A stretch of 64,000 bases of DNA from positions 80,894,033-80,958,032 of the forward strand of contig OZ024828.1 in the NCBI GenBank assembly GCA_964016985.1, written 5' to 3'. Shown here in pieces: positions 47,346 to 58,495 of the stretch. The DNA is from Anodontia alba. Lineage: Eukaryota; Mollusca; Bivalvia; Lucinida; Lucinidae. Position 1 is the first letter of the stretch; every line of letters starts with the position of its first letter. A program made the position numbers and the translations under genes. Under the pieces are notes generated by a model that saw only the letters and a program-made list of their open reading frames with translations, was not told the DNA's origin and made no database searches.

Positions 47346-47869
47346 GTTTGATCCCTATAATAAATAAAACCTGTAAATATTGCACTTTGAAACCAAACGT
47401 ATAAACGGGCGATAATCGGAGTCTCGGTTTCATTTAGGCATTTCATATGACAAGAAAGTAGTTGGCAAGGCTGCATACGTACCTTGGTACCGACTCAGTG
47501 GACCTCGATTTTCCGAGATACCAGAATGGGCTCAGTGGTCTCAATGAGTTTTAGTTCTCACTCTAGAATTCTTACTTCCTACTGTACTGTCTTATTTGCT
47601 TCGGAATCATTTAGCCCATTTTAGGAGCCTTTAAAAATGAAGCTCAGCGCAAGTATACTCCAGAACTGCTTTTGAAGAGTGTCAATAAATCCGAGACTCC
47701 CATTTTCTGTCTAGTATGTGTTTTGTTTCTACCTTTTCACTTCCAACTAACGACTGCCCAGTTCCGAACCGCTACAACTCACTAGCTATTTTCGACCACT
47801 CCCACCAGACATCTCATATCCACTTAATACCCCCTCGTTTATGCATTATGAAAACTTTAAACTATGACA

Positions 47870-48190
47870 TGGAAAGGGGTGAGGAGGGTGGGGAGCATAA
47901 GAAGAAGGAAGTGGGAAATCAAAAGTGCGAAGTCAAAAAATAGGAAGTAAGAAGTCAGAAGTAGGAAGTGAGAAGTCGGAATGCAAGTAGGAAGTAGAAA
48001 GTCGGGAGTGAAAACATCGTATTCCCAACCTCCAACTGCCTACTTCGGTTTTATATTTTCGTATGTCCCACTTCCAACTTCTGACTTCCAATTTCAGACA
48101 TCTCATTTCCCATTTCTTACCTGCATATGAAAATGAACTTAGAAGTGGGCAGTTGGAAGATAGAAGCTAGGAAGTGAGAAGAATATAGTT
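47870..48190. repeat. Purine-rich GAAGT array with inverted pyrimidine partner
   Basis: Degenerate repeats of ggaagt, agaagt and gaagtc from about 47890 to 48012, then the complementary acttcc, acttct words from 48020 to 48120, then ggaagt words again to 48182. The blocks could pair as a long imperfect hairpin. Confidence 0.8.
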
Positions 48191-48474
48191 ATCACAGGAC
48201 GTTCATAGATATTTATTACCTCCCGACCTTGTTTGCAAAGTCTTATTTACTACTTAGTCATGAAACGAGCGAATATGTTTTAGAAAAAGAAATTATAAAC
48301 GTATACATTACCTCATGTGTGCTGAGGAACCTTGCTTGTCATAAATTGAAATATCAGTCTCTATTCAATGTCGATATGAGAAATTCAATCAAACCTTCTT
48401 CTCCATGACAATAATATTGATGTGCAATTCACGAAAAGGGTCCATGTGTAATGTGCGGAAAACGCAATAAAAGG

Positions 48475-49080
48475 TAAGAGAAAAGTCCAGGGAGTGCCAC
48501 AATCACAAACCGCAGCCCTCCCCAGACCCCAAGAGGAAGAGGAAACCGACAAATCCAAACAAGCACAAACGAACAAACGTACGAAAAGCACTAAGATTAG
48601 CTCTCTCTTCCCCAAGCGAGGTAATCGCAATACTAAAAGGACTGAAAAACACAAGTACAAAATGACACACGGAAAGACATACAACAAATCGCCTCGTAGA
48701 ATAAACCACAAAGCAACAAAGAGTAAGACTAACACCGGGACCACCGCCTTAGAACGGTCAGTACAGCAAACCACCGGGGGGTGGGGGGGGGGGTTTAAAG
48801 CACTTTTACAGCTAGCTAACTTCACCCTGGGTCCCGATGCTACTCTTAATACAGAAACTCATAAAAATTCGGTTCGCATAAAGGCTCCCAACTCAGTCAA
48901 TGCATCAAAGCGAAAACATAAAAATCAAATTAATCACTATAATAAACAAAGACGAGTACTCATGGCTGATTCTACTGTATGCCAGAGTAAATGAAAACCA
49001 ATAGTTGAACCACGGCGGGCCAATCCAAAGACATATCGTCAAGCCCCAACCCACTGGTTAAAGTTTTACAAGAGGCCGTC
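48475..49080 (-). repeat. Dispersed ~600-bp repeat, copy 3
   Basis: cgccttagaacggtcagta next to a poly-G run (48774-48793), flanked by a purine-rich block with ccccaagcgaggtaatcgc. The long open frames on both strands here come from low stop density in the repeat; a similar frame recurs in the copies at 42400 and 55970. Confidence 0.82.
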
Positions 49081-49282
49081 ATTGAGTCTTAGGCCCGAAC
49101 CGCCGTGATCAGCCTGCGCATTCGGGGCCTTCGTTGACTGTTTACAAAATCAATGGATACAAGTGTATATGTCACGAACATATGGCATAAGGGCCTTTCT
49201 CCCACGATGCGCATAATTTAATAACATTTCAATTTAAATTATGTCCTGTACATAGTTTAAAACTGAAATAAAAGTTGTGGAT

Positions 49283-49563
49283 CATCACGAAAACATACCT
49301 ATATAATGTTGACCGCCTTAAACACCACTTTTATATAGTAAACTGGGGTCAACAGGAGTATACCTTATTTTTCTTATTTCTGCTCAAAAACATAAACTGT
49401 TGGTACTCGTTAGAACCGCCTCGCCGAGGCGGTTCTAACGAGTACCCACAATCTATGTTTTGAGCAGAAATATGAAAAACATCAGAATTTTTATCCGGAA
49501 ATTTTCATTTCTTTTTTGGTTGTAAAATTTTCAGTATATTTGGATAGGCTTGTTTTCGTTATG
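49283..49563 (-). mobile_element. Palindromic element copy 14
   Basis: Full-length copy in reverse orientation, 760 bp downstream of the cyclase stop codon. One arm has three substitutions (ataaactgttggtac). Confidence 0.92.
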
Positions 49564-49659
49564 GATACACTTTCAGGGGAGAGTATTCAACATTAATAAA
49601 CTCTTTGGACAGGTTCATTTTCAATAGATGGAATGTCTGGTTAGGTTAGTTTTTGTTAA

Positions 49660-50140
49660 GGACACTGAGTGCTCAAGGTGAGCTAATATGATCACTCTGT
49701 GTCCATCGTCCGTCCGTCTGTCGTACGTCGTCCGCCGTCAACATTTTCCATTTGCACTCTTTAGAGGTCACACACTCTCTAGAGGACATCGTTTTGTTTC
49801 ACACTTCATGCAACTTTACCAGTATGTTTGTCTTGATAAGATCTCGGCCAAGTTCGATTATGGGTCCTTGGGTCACAAACTATGTCACTAGGTCATGTTT
49901 TTAAAATATTATGTGCACTCGAGGTCCTAATACTACAATCTTCATGAACCTTCATCAGAATGTCTACCTTGAAAATATCTCAGCCAAGTTTGAAAATGGG
50001 TTATGTGGGGTCAAAATCTAGAACAAATGTCTTTAAAATCTTCCTTTCTGTGCGCTGTAGAGACCATCACTTGTGTGAAACGCCAATATTAAATTGGCAA
50101 ATTTGTTAGCTCATGTGAGCGATATAGGACCGTCATTGTC
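49660..50140 (+). repeat. Dispersed repeat ending at the cyclase 3' UTR
   Basis: Starts near gctcaaggtgagctaatatg with ccgtccgtctgtcgtacg, then gtttgtcttgataagatctc, and ends gctcatgtgagcgatatagg, tgtcctcttg. Inverse gagcta/tagctc ends. A layout common in mollusc genomes (recall only). Confidence 0.75.
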
Positions 50141-50321
50141 CTCTTGTTATTACCAGATTTTACTGAAATTCCTATATTCAATGGAAACAATATAGACTCT
50201 GACCAGACGCCGCCTTCTGTGGCGTCTGGTCTGTCTCTACACTGTTTGCAAATGCCCCTCATACTGGACGCTAGGTATAAATGGGCTAAGGAGTAAAGCT
50301 GAACTGAAATCTTGAATTTGT

Positions 50322-50679
50322 CTAGACAAGGGCACATGTTGAGCTTTTTACTTTTATCTTAAGAGCTGTATGGTCAGCAATACAGGAATTCGAGAGTGGA
50401 GTAGACTGAACTGAAGTACCATTCTCTGTATTCTGTCTAACGAGGTGCTCATAAGAATTTGGGGAATTCAAATTCGTAGCCGCAATAACGGTACTTTGTA
50501 CTGAGGTATCATTCTTAGAAGTTTGTCTTTTAATTGGAAAGTGGAGGAATTCGTCCTTTGGCTCCTTGACAAATTTTAATTTTGAGCCAATCAGAAAGTA
50601 TGTTGACATTTTCCCCTTTCCTTTGACGTCAATTTCACCACGTGACCGGAAGATGAAATCGTCGTATTCGGACAGATGC
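50322..50679 (-). CDS. GUCY1B2: Guanylate cyclase C-terminal exon with stop codon
   Basis: Last coding exon: acceptor atttgcag, then G completing the Lys codon, 118 codons and TAG at 50322-50324. It opens HLSEYDDFIFRSRGEIDVKG, then KGKMSTYFLIGS. The RGEIxVKGKGxMxTYFL block is the standard end of a guanylate cyclase catalytic domain. After it come about 80 residues of low-conservation tail rich in Ser, Thr and Asn, with two imperfect copies of a short unit (NDTSVQST, NGTSVQST). The beta-2 subfamily is known for long C-terminal tails, so an extended tail is plausible. The tail shows no CaaX box. The 3' UTR runs straight into a dispersed repeat at about 50297, and no clear poly(A) signal was found. 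Confidence 0.92.
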
Positions 50680-51230
50680 CTGCAAATAAAATACAAAGCA
50701 AGAACATGCAATGTTCACAAAACATTAGATTACAGATATATTATATTCATATACGAAAATGAAGTGCATTATAATGTCTATGTTGTGTCTCTTCTACTTC
50801 TGTTTATTCGGGATGGCAAGGTCAAATCGCTTATCATTTGTGTGGAGAATACATTGAAACCTTGCAATGCAAATGTACCACATAGTTGTAAACCCCTTCG
50901 GTTACAATTTAAGTTATAGTCACCATAAGTTATATGCATCTACCAATGTGTTGTAGAGCGTATAAAATCAAGTAATCTTTTGAACGAATTATAGAGTTTC
51001 TGTACCGCTCCTTTGCGCAAGTTAAGCTGGGTATTTACGTTTCACATAACCTTAATTTTCCTGTAATAATATCATAGCTTAATTAATCATATTCCTATCT
51101 AAGGCCATATGCTAATAATGTTCCGATCCAGAGTTAGAAATGCACCTACACCCTAACGCACGAGTACGCAAAGCGGCGAACCCTCGGAAATGATCTAGCC
51201 AACTGGAAGTTAACACATGACTGATCCATT

Positions 51231-51473
51231 TGAGCTGCAATGTCCGAAAACGTTCCTTCGGACGTGTGCGCCCGGCAAAGATTCAGATCAGCCTGCGCAT
51301 TCCATTCGCGCAGTCTGATCAGAATCTTCAACGAGCGCAATTTAGATAGCCAAAGATTGAAACATTCTTTATGTGGGCAACGAAAACTGACCAGATGCGC
51401 GGATCTGCTGGCTGATTTGAGTCTTCCTTGGATGCACATGTCAGACAGTTCGTTTTCTCGCATTGTGACTCAT
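51231..51473. mobile_element. GTGCGCCCAGCGAAG hairpin MITE, copy in the cyclase intron
   Basis: Left: gtccgaaaacgttccttcgg and gtgcgcccggcaaag. Right: gagtcttccttggatgcac and agttcgttttctcgc. Full length and moderately diverged. Confidence 0.82.
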
Positions 51474-51718
51474 TTGTCTGGTGCAGCGTGCAATTCTGTT
51501 TACTGTGTTAAATGTGCAGCATAATCAACCCAGTCATGCTTGATAGAAATAACTGAAGCAAAACAGTTGACGGATTTATACTTGTAAAATACCGGGACTG
51601 TCATTTCTGCAGTTTTTCCCTACATACCAAGATAGAAGCAACAGTGTAAATTTCCAAGAAAAATAGAATAATTATCGTTAAAATGATTAGGAAACTATCC
51701 AGCCAATTCATTTGTTTC

Positions 51719-51996
51719 CATTACGAAAACACGCCTATTCAAATATATTGAAAATTTTACAAGCAAAAAAGGAAAATTTTCAGATAAAAAATTCTGATAT
51801 TTTTCATATTTCTGCCCAAAACATAGATTGTGGGTACTCGTTAGAACCGCCTCGGCGAGGCGGTTCTAACGAGTACCCACAATCTATGTTTTGTGCAGAA
51901 ATAAGAAAAATAATGCATGCCCCTGTAAATCCCAGTTTTACTATATAAAAGTGGGGTTTAAGGGGGTCAAAATTATATAGGTATATTTTCGTGATG
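51719..51996 (+). mobile_element. Palindromic element copy 15 (best representative of the family)
   Basis: Well-preserved copy in the cyclase intron, used here as the reference. Layout: terminal repeat cattacgaaaacacgcctat; an AT-rich left half with a small ctgaaaattttcag-type hairpin in several copies; a central palindrome about 51812-51915 with arms reading atagattgtgggtactcg, ttagaaccgcctcg around a single unpaired g; a right half whose aaacccca and tggggttt blocks form a second hairpin; and terminal repeat ataggtatattttcgtgatg, the inverse of the left end. Length is about 278 bp. There is no coding capacity, so if mobile it depends on proteins from elsewhere. I do not recognise the family. 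Short size, terminal inverted repeats and hairpins suggest a foldback or MITE-like element. Confidence 0.92.
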
Positions 51997-52649
51997 CTGT
52001 GCTAACCTTATGTATGCTTATGGAAAACAGACAGGAAACAAATTTAAAGTTTTGTCCCAGATTAATGGGCTTGATTTGAGAATTCAAACACAATGTCAGG
52101 GTAATGTAGGGTGAAACATACTTGAAAACAGCGAGTTATTGTTCAAGATATGTTCCACCCATTTATTGTGTAGGTCCCGAAATATATTAAGGCGTAATAA
52201 TAATAATATTAAGATGTAAATGCCAAACAGCCGTTTAGTCTATATTTAGAATAATCTTATAATTATTTTAGTCATACTCTTAATTAAAGATTCAACTGCA
52301 CGGTCCTTTCAAGATCACTGAACCAATGAGAAAAAAAATCCATTAAAGCATGAGCTGCTTGTTTTCTGAGGGCAACTGGTCAAACCTTGGTTTACTGAGT
52401 GTTGTTGTTTACTATCAATTGTCCAAGCTATCGATATAAGAATCGGGATTTCAAATTATGGGACTTTCGCTCTGTCAGCAAAAATATAAGCATATATGCA
52501 TATGCCATATTTAATGGTCAAAGTTTTAACGATCCGTTAACTAAAGACATAGTTAGTTTTGAACAACTGGACCCTGATCTTCGTTGGGTGCCCGGCAAGG
52601 CTGTGCTTCGTGATTGTTGAATTTCCTGAGTACCTGTACTTATATTTTT

Positions 52650-52750
52650 GCATCTTTGGCTATGGAGTACACCCAGTGAAGATTTTGATCACTCTGAATC
52701 TTCGCTAGGCGCACATGTTCAAAAGTACGTTTTCTGACGTTGCTGCTCAT
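52650..52750. mobile_element. GTGCGCCCAGCGAAG hairpin MITE, right-end fragment
   Basis: Only the right arm remains: gaatcttcgctaggcgcac, then agtacgttttctgacgttg, ending tgctcat. Confidence 0.7.
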
Positions 52751-52752
52751 AT

Positions 52753-52965
52753 TTAACCCATTTATGCCGAGTGTATTCTTCTACTTTTACTCTTTGGACA
52801 GGTACATTTCCTATATAAAGGGTGTCTGGTTTGTTATTATTATTGTCATGTTTTGTAGAAAGATCTGAACTTAATGCAAACCGTGTGCAGAACGCGGCGT
52901 CTGATCTGGGTCTACACTGTTTGCCAATGTCCCATTTATGGGACGCTAGGCATAAATGAGTTAAG
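52753..52965. mobile_element. TTAACCCATTTATGCC-ended element
   Basis: Inverted ends ttaacccatttatgcc and ggcataaatgagttaa bracket about 210 bp containing ctgatctgggtctacactg. A related right end (ggacgctaggtataaatgg) lies at 50270-50292, beside the cyclase stop codon. Confidence 0.75.
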
Positions 52966-52994
52966 CAAAAGGTGTAAGAAGACAAGGAAAAGTG

Positions 52995-52997
<3 letters not shown>

Positions 52998-53076
<79 letters not shown>
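52998..53076. repeat. (TA)n microsatellite
   Basis: About 39 pure ta units, in the cyclase intron. Confidence 0.98.
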
Positions 53077-53079
<3 letters not shown>

Positions 53080-54846
53080 TGTATCTAATGCTGTCATTGT
53101 TCTAAATACACGGTTTCAATATTAATAAATACAATAATTCATAGATAGATCCGAGTCCTACCCCACCACCCCCGCCCTCATATAAATGTGGTCAATACTT
53201 ACTTGCACAATGTTATCTTAATGGTTAATAAGAATGTGACCAGGTCACTGGTCTACAAAATATACTCCCCAGATCAAACATTACCTTAGCAGTGATAAGA
53301 TATATTGAAGACCCCGTACTTCATCACAGTGCACAGTTTTATTTTTTATTTTCCTTGGGATCAAGCTTCAAATCTGGTATTCTGGAATTTCATCAAAGCT
53401 GATGCTAGGGGACGTACGCAGACCTGCAAACTACATAGCTGCCATAAAAAGAGTCTTAATGAAACCGAGACTATGAATTTTTGTTCTTTGATGTTTTTTT
53501 TTATTTGTTTTCATTTAACGCCGATGTCAGTTTGTTTTTTATTTTCGTCCACCTTTTGTTTTGATAAATCTGTCTGTGTTAGTAAAATATGAGCACCCGT
53601 TCTAAATGTAAATAGTAAAACGTCTATGATACGATACTATTTGCATAGATGTGTGAAAATAATGTAGTGGTGGTAAACTGCGGGTATTATTCCAAATATT
53701 AAGGTCGGTTCCCTTATTGTTATTGAGATGTATATATTTGGGGAAACATCCTCAGATGAGAAAAAAAAAAAAGAAACAACTTTGTGACAAACTGACCTAA
53801 TCGCCACAGGTTAACACGGGTGAAACAGCACGTTGAAAAAGTCAGTTGACTATGATTAAGTAATGAAGATCAAGGTCAAATATTTCTTTACTTGCAACTG
53901 TAACTGGGTAGCAGGTATGATGACACTCTCTCTGAAAGTTTGAGAGAATCTGACTTATCATAAAGTCAGCAGATACCTGTGAAAGTCAAATTTAGCAATG
54001 TGATTTCAGGTGGACATCCTCAGATATTAGGGACGTAGACCGGAAAAGGACGCGCCTATGACGCTCTGATAGTTTTAAAAGATTCCGTCACTAGGCATTA
54101 TAGTCAATTAACTCCATTTTAAGGAACTTGGGGAATAATAAGACCACAGATACCCATGTCGGTATGATCAAGGCACGGTACTAACTGTAACCCAAACTTA
54201 CAAAAAGCGTAAAAGAGTAGCATTTCTATTGAGTGTATGTCTGTGATTTATATGTTTGTGAATGCTATTAGAAAAAAAAAAGAAGTTGATGTGGTCGAAG
54301 ACGGGTACCACGCCGAAATGTACCGATAAAAGTAGCAATCATAGAATTGTGGTGTTTATATGCTTATATCTTTATATAACTATATCACGGGTTCATTTTG
54401 TGATTTTCTGTTGCTCCAGTATTCCAGTGGTGTTGTTTGACAACCCAGGAATTCCCAAGCTTCTCAATACGTCGTTTCGGTTGAGTCCTCACCTTTGGTT
54501 AACGGGAAGTGTCAATAAGCAGTGCTTATTAGTTACTCCACGCAAGGTAATGACTGCCTTAGCATATTTGCTTCAGGTTGTATGTGGTTGAGAAAACCAA
54601 TACATACATACATACATACAGACGGACATATGGATAGACATAAATGGCGAAGTTAAAAGGGCAATTGCAATTATTTATTCAAAAAATGAATTTTCAAGTG
54701 GCAAGCTTCTTCATGTACATGTTCAATATGTCTTCAATGAATCCACAATGTATTAGAATTTGTCAAGGAATTCTTTGGGCCAAACTGATTTCACCACGCA
54801 TGCTCTATATCAGCAGCACTATCTCGGAGCATACAAACCCCAGGTA
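53077..54846. other. Cyclase intron, no exon seen
   Basis: Several short frames on the + strand (53305, 54262, 54644) lack motifs. A (cata)n stretch lies at 54600-54620. Confidence 0.6.
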
Positions 54847-54861
54847 GTCAAGAATTACAAA

Positions 54862-54913
54862 AAAAACATAAAAAAAACAAAAAACAAAACAACAACAACA
54901 AAAAAAAAAAAAC

Positions 54914-54966
<53 letters not shown>

Positions 54967-55312
54967 AAAAAGCCGGCTAAGTGGAAAAAGCTGTTGTTTG
55001 ACGAATTTTTTTTTCAATAATCCCAAAAGAAATGAAATATTGTTTGTTTGTGTTGAGGTTTTACGGCCCAGTCAACCCAGTGTCGAGCGCGGTCAGTTTA
55101 CCTAACCACACGTTTACTGGGCAGGCTTAGTCCTCTAAGCGGTTAACCAGTATTGTGCACATTCTTTCGCAAGAAACTGACAACTGCCCTACTTGAATCA
55201 GCGGAAGGGAGAGAATGACCGTAGAAAATATTTCAAGATCAGTCTCCACGAAAGAATGTTGCCGACCTCGGCGGGTGTTGAACCCGCGACCTCCTGGTCT
55301 CAAAAATGCCTT
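54862..55312 (-). mobile_element. SINE plus A-rich tract bracketed by a 15-bp direct repeat
   Basis: The reverse-oriented SINE (about 55040-55301) has lost its A-box end at ctcctggtct. Between it and the left flank lie a 55-bp unique piece and an A-rich tract (54862-54971). The direct repeat gtcaagaattacaaa occurs at 54847-54861 and 55313-55327, so the whole composite looks like one insertion event. Confidence 0.85.
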
Positions 55313-55489
55313 GTCAAGAATTACAAACGGAAATAAGTCTAAAGTAATTAACCCCTAGGAAGATAAGAAACAGAAGCCAAAATGTAACGGACGAACGGAC
55401 AGGCGGACGGACGGATGGACAACGTGAAAACAGTATACCCCCGAACACAGTTTGCGGGGGCTATAATTATAGGCTTTATCTGTGATTTA

Positions 55490-55680
55490 TTTGTTGCCCG
55501 TACTGATTCATGGATGAGTTAGAAGACCTCCACACAGAGCGAACAAATCTATGTTTTACCACTATGGAAGCTGAGGGCGAGGGTTGGGATTCCGTAAAGC
55601 TAGCTTAAGCCCCCAAGTAATTCATTACTGGCCGTTCCAAGGAGGTACTTTCGTTGTGGTACTTTTGTTAATTGTTATGT
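55490..55680 (+). repeat. Dispersed repeat, middle fragment
   Basis: gagggcgagggttgggattc and actggccgttccaaggaggt match the middle of 5640-6260. Confidence 0.7.
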
Positions 55681-55969
55681 AGTGTTTCACATTCTAATGT
55701 TTCTCTTAACTATATGTAAGTTTAAGACATATTCAGTAAAGTTTGGGTAACAGAGGGGATAGATGTGGGTCTGATCGTATCAGTCTCTGAGTATATCTAT
55801 TTACTTTATACATTTCAAATGTAAACACATGACTGTGTGCAATCATATAAACCTCAAATAACAAACGGAACCCATCAACTGTACAGTGTACATATACTTT
55901 TCAACAAAATATGTCCAATTAGAGACTTAGAAGACTGTTTTTATTTTGTAAACTTCACTGTGTAAAAAA

Positions 55970-56300
55970 GGTAAGAGAAAAATCCAGGGAGTGCCACAAT
56001 CACAAACCGCAGCCCTTCCCAGATCCCAAGAGGAAGAGGAAACCGACAAATCTAAACAAGCACAAACCGAATAAACGTACGAAAAGCACTAAGATTAGCT
56101 CTCTTATCCCCAAGCGAGGTAATCGCAATACTAAAAGGACTGAAAAACACAAGAACAAAATAACACACGGAAGACATACAACAAATCGCCTCGTAGAATA
56201 AACCACAAAGCAACAAAGAGTAAGACTAACACCGGGACCGCCGCCTTAGAACGGTCAGTAGAGCAAACCACCGGGGGGTTTAAAGCACTTTTACAGCTAA
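55970..56300 (-). repeat. Dispersed ~600-bp repeat, copy 4 (partial)
   Basis: Nearly identical to 48475-48830: gggagtgccacaatcacaaa, ccccaagcgaggtaatcgc, cgccttagaacggtcagta, then accggggggtttaaagcac. The high similarity suggests recent activity of this subfamily. Confidence 0.85.
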
Positions 56301-56660
56301 ATTTGATTGGCTCAAACATCAAGATGATTTGTCGCTTTAGATTCTTTATGACTGCGTTTATTTTTCTTAAGGGTAATCTTTTCTTAAGTGTAATCTTTTC
56401 AAGAACTTGTTGAAATGTGTTTCTTCTTTCTCGTTGAAATGTGTTTCTTGCTTCTCTTTTAAAGCATATATTGTGGTACGCATTTAATTCCTCCCACCAA
56501 GGAGATTATTATGCGTCCTATTAGCATATATGTATATGGATTAATTAACAAAAACTAGATATTGTTACATTTAAGTCTAGGACTGAGGAGAATATAAATC
56601 ATTCGCGATATGTCAGGCTGGATCCATGTAGAAATAAGACATTAATAAAACAAAGCTTAC

Positions 56661-56815
56661 TTGTGAGTTGTGGGACTAATATGAATTCTTCCCGGGATCC
56701 CATGTGATTCCATTCTTGATGCAGTATTCACAGTATCACCGAATAAGCAATAGCGAGGCATTTTGATTCCTACCACGCCAGCAACCACAGGCCCTGTGTG
56801 TACTCCAACTCTAAT
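56661..56815 (-). CDS. GUCY1B2: Guanylate cyclase catalytic-domain exon, second of three
   Basis: This exon continues the cyclase domain: 51 codons plus two bases. The acceptor is ttttcag before ATTAGAGTT and the donor is GTAAGC. The peptide runs [16 protein letters not shown], then [19 protein letters not shown], then [13 protein letters not shown]. Known family roles: the Cys in PRYCLFGD goes with guanine specificity (Asp in adenylate cyclases), and Asn and Arg of DTVNTASR stabilise the transition state. All are intact. [10 protein letters not shown] and SHGxPxxxHxSPT fit beta-2 soluble cyclases and not beta-1, which has GNTVN. It joins in phase with 59695-59841 upstream and with 50679 downstream, where the split Lys codon AA|G is completed. 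Confidence 0.95.
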
Positions 56816-57082
56816 CTGAAAATATGTGGGCCAAAAATGATTTTTACAGCTACAGATGCAAGTTATTCTAATGCACTTGCGTTTGTAACGCGACGTCCGA
56901 TTGGATAACGTCAAAAATTTGCGACGGTATATTCTGCGATATACTGCCGCAAATCCGACGTCATCACGTAACGTCGCTTCTTACTGGCTGGCATTTGGTT
57001 TTACGCAGCTCATAGCACTTGTCGTTTTGTGCAAATAGTACATTTTTTCAATAGAAAAAAATAAATAAATGCATTAGAATGG

Positions 57083-57290
57083 GGATAACTGCGTCAAATT
57101 TGTCATTTGTGGAGGTAAATCGGCGGTTTTACGGTCGGAAATTTCGTTTTACGGTGACGCGTCAGCGTCGCCGTAAAACGAAATTTCCGACCGTAAAACG
57201 CGTCGCCGTAAAACGAAATTTCCGACCGTAAAACCGCCGATTTACCTCCACAAATGACAAATTTGAAAGCAGTTATCCTCTAATTATACT
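57083..57290. repeat. CpG-rich palindrome with internal tandem copy, in the cyclase intron
   Basis: Left arm ggaggtaaatcggcggtttt, acggtcggaaatttcg; right arm inverse, with the 33-bp unit cgccgtaaaacgaaatttcc... present twice. Outer blocks ggggataactgc and gcagttatcctc are also inverse. It lies 270 bp upstream of exon 56661-56815. Confidence 0.88.
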
Positions 57291-57708
57291 CTAGTGGCTC
57301 CTATGACATATGAAAGTCTACATTGCCGGAAACATGGCCTTCTCTGTTCTTCAATATATTCTTCAGTATCAGTTTATTCTATAAGAGGGAAAAGAAGGAC
57401 GTGATCACAATGTGCGAATGCTGATATCTTAGAAGTTAAAATGGCGACCCTGTCCTACATATAAGTAGACATAAAAGTAATTGCCTGTACAGTAAAACAT
57501 TTATATAGGCTGATGTTTCCTACTAATCGGGGAGTTTAGAAAATTAATTAAGGCCATTGATAAGGCTGAATGAAGCTAGTCTGATCCAAAATAACTTGTC
57601 ACTGCAGGTTATTTTCGATTTTTGTGCGAATATGTTCATTGCTCTAAAGTGCCATTACATTTAGATTCTATTGATTCATTAATTCGCAAGTATATCTATA
57701 CTTTAGAA

Positions 57709-57711
<3 letters not shown>

Positions 57712-57752
<41 letters not shown>
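57712..57752. repeat. (CT)n microsatellite
   Basis: About 20 pure ct units in the cyclase intron. Confidence 0.98.
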
Positions 57753-57753
<1 letters not shown>

Positions 57754-58319
57754 AAGTACAAAACTGTTTGTACAAATTACAAGGACGCGTGACTGTTTTG
57801 CTATGAATTCGTTTTGTCATTCATAAATTCCTCAAAATAGGCATGAGATATTTGGAAAAAAATGTGTTTAAAATCCAGAGAAAACAAACATAAAATTAGT
57901 AATCTTGTTACGGTTTAGCAGGATTATCTATTCGAAGGAATCAGTCAAAAATATATTTATTCCAGATCAGATACAACAATATTCTCATTGCAGTTTATGC
58001 TGCAACGAACTGGTGATATTTATCCAAATTTAATTGAAAAGAGAAATTAGACGTTGAATAAGTCTGTATAGACTCGACTTGCTTGTGTTTTGCATCGGAC
58101 ACGGAAACAACAATAAATCGAGGTTACGTAAGTGTTTTTATCACTATGATAATTATAAAACTTTGTTAATAAATCTGCCAAACATCATATACAATGCACT
58201 CGAAGATGGCAAAGCAATGAAAAACTAAAAGAACAAGGAAAAGGTAGACAGCTGAGCTTCCACACGCAGGAATGCCCCCGACCCCATCACTCCGTCCCCT
58301 ACGCTCCCGGGTAGTTTTA

Positions 58320-58495
58320 TTTTATTCGCAGTTCCAAGACGTTTCCTCTGCTGCAGTTCTTCTTTGTTCATGTGCCAGTAGGTTCATATGTAACGTTTGC
58401 TTTGCCATTATTTGTTCCTTATCTCTCCTTCTCGTAGTGCCTCGGGAAGACTGCACTTCGTGATTGTGGCATTTCCTGGATATCTTCACGTTATT
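58320..58495 (+). repeat. Dispersed repeat fragment, diverged subfamily
   Basis: agttccaagacgtttcctc, tcgggaagactgcacttcgt, gattgtggcatttcctgga. Related to 255-425 and 42400-42675. Confidence 0.68.

Noticed and set aside
47095..47433. 112-codon minus-strand frame
   Set aside because: It spans the 40-bp-arm palindrome at 47210-47345 and repeats the palindrome in translation; no signature.
48385..48994. Overlapping long frames on both strands (146 and 166 codons) that could look like a gene
   Set aside because: The region is a dispersed repeat; similar frames recur at 42400-42675 and 55970-56300 in other copies, with frameshifts, and no domain motif is present.
628..51996. CRISPR array, because of regularly recurring palindromic repeats
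   Set aside because: Copies are kilobases apart, 280 bp long, in both orientations, in a genome with spliced animal genes.
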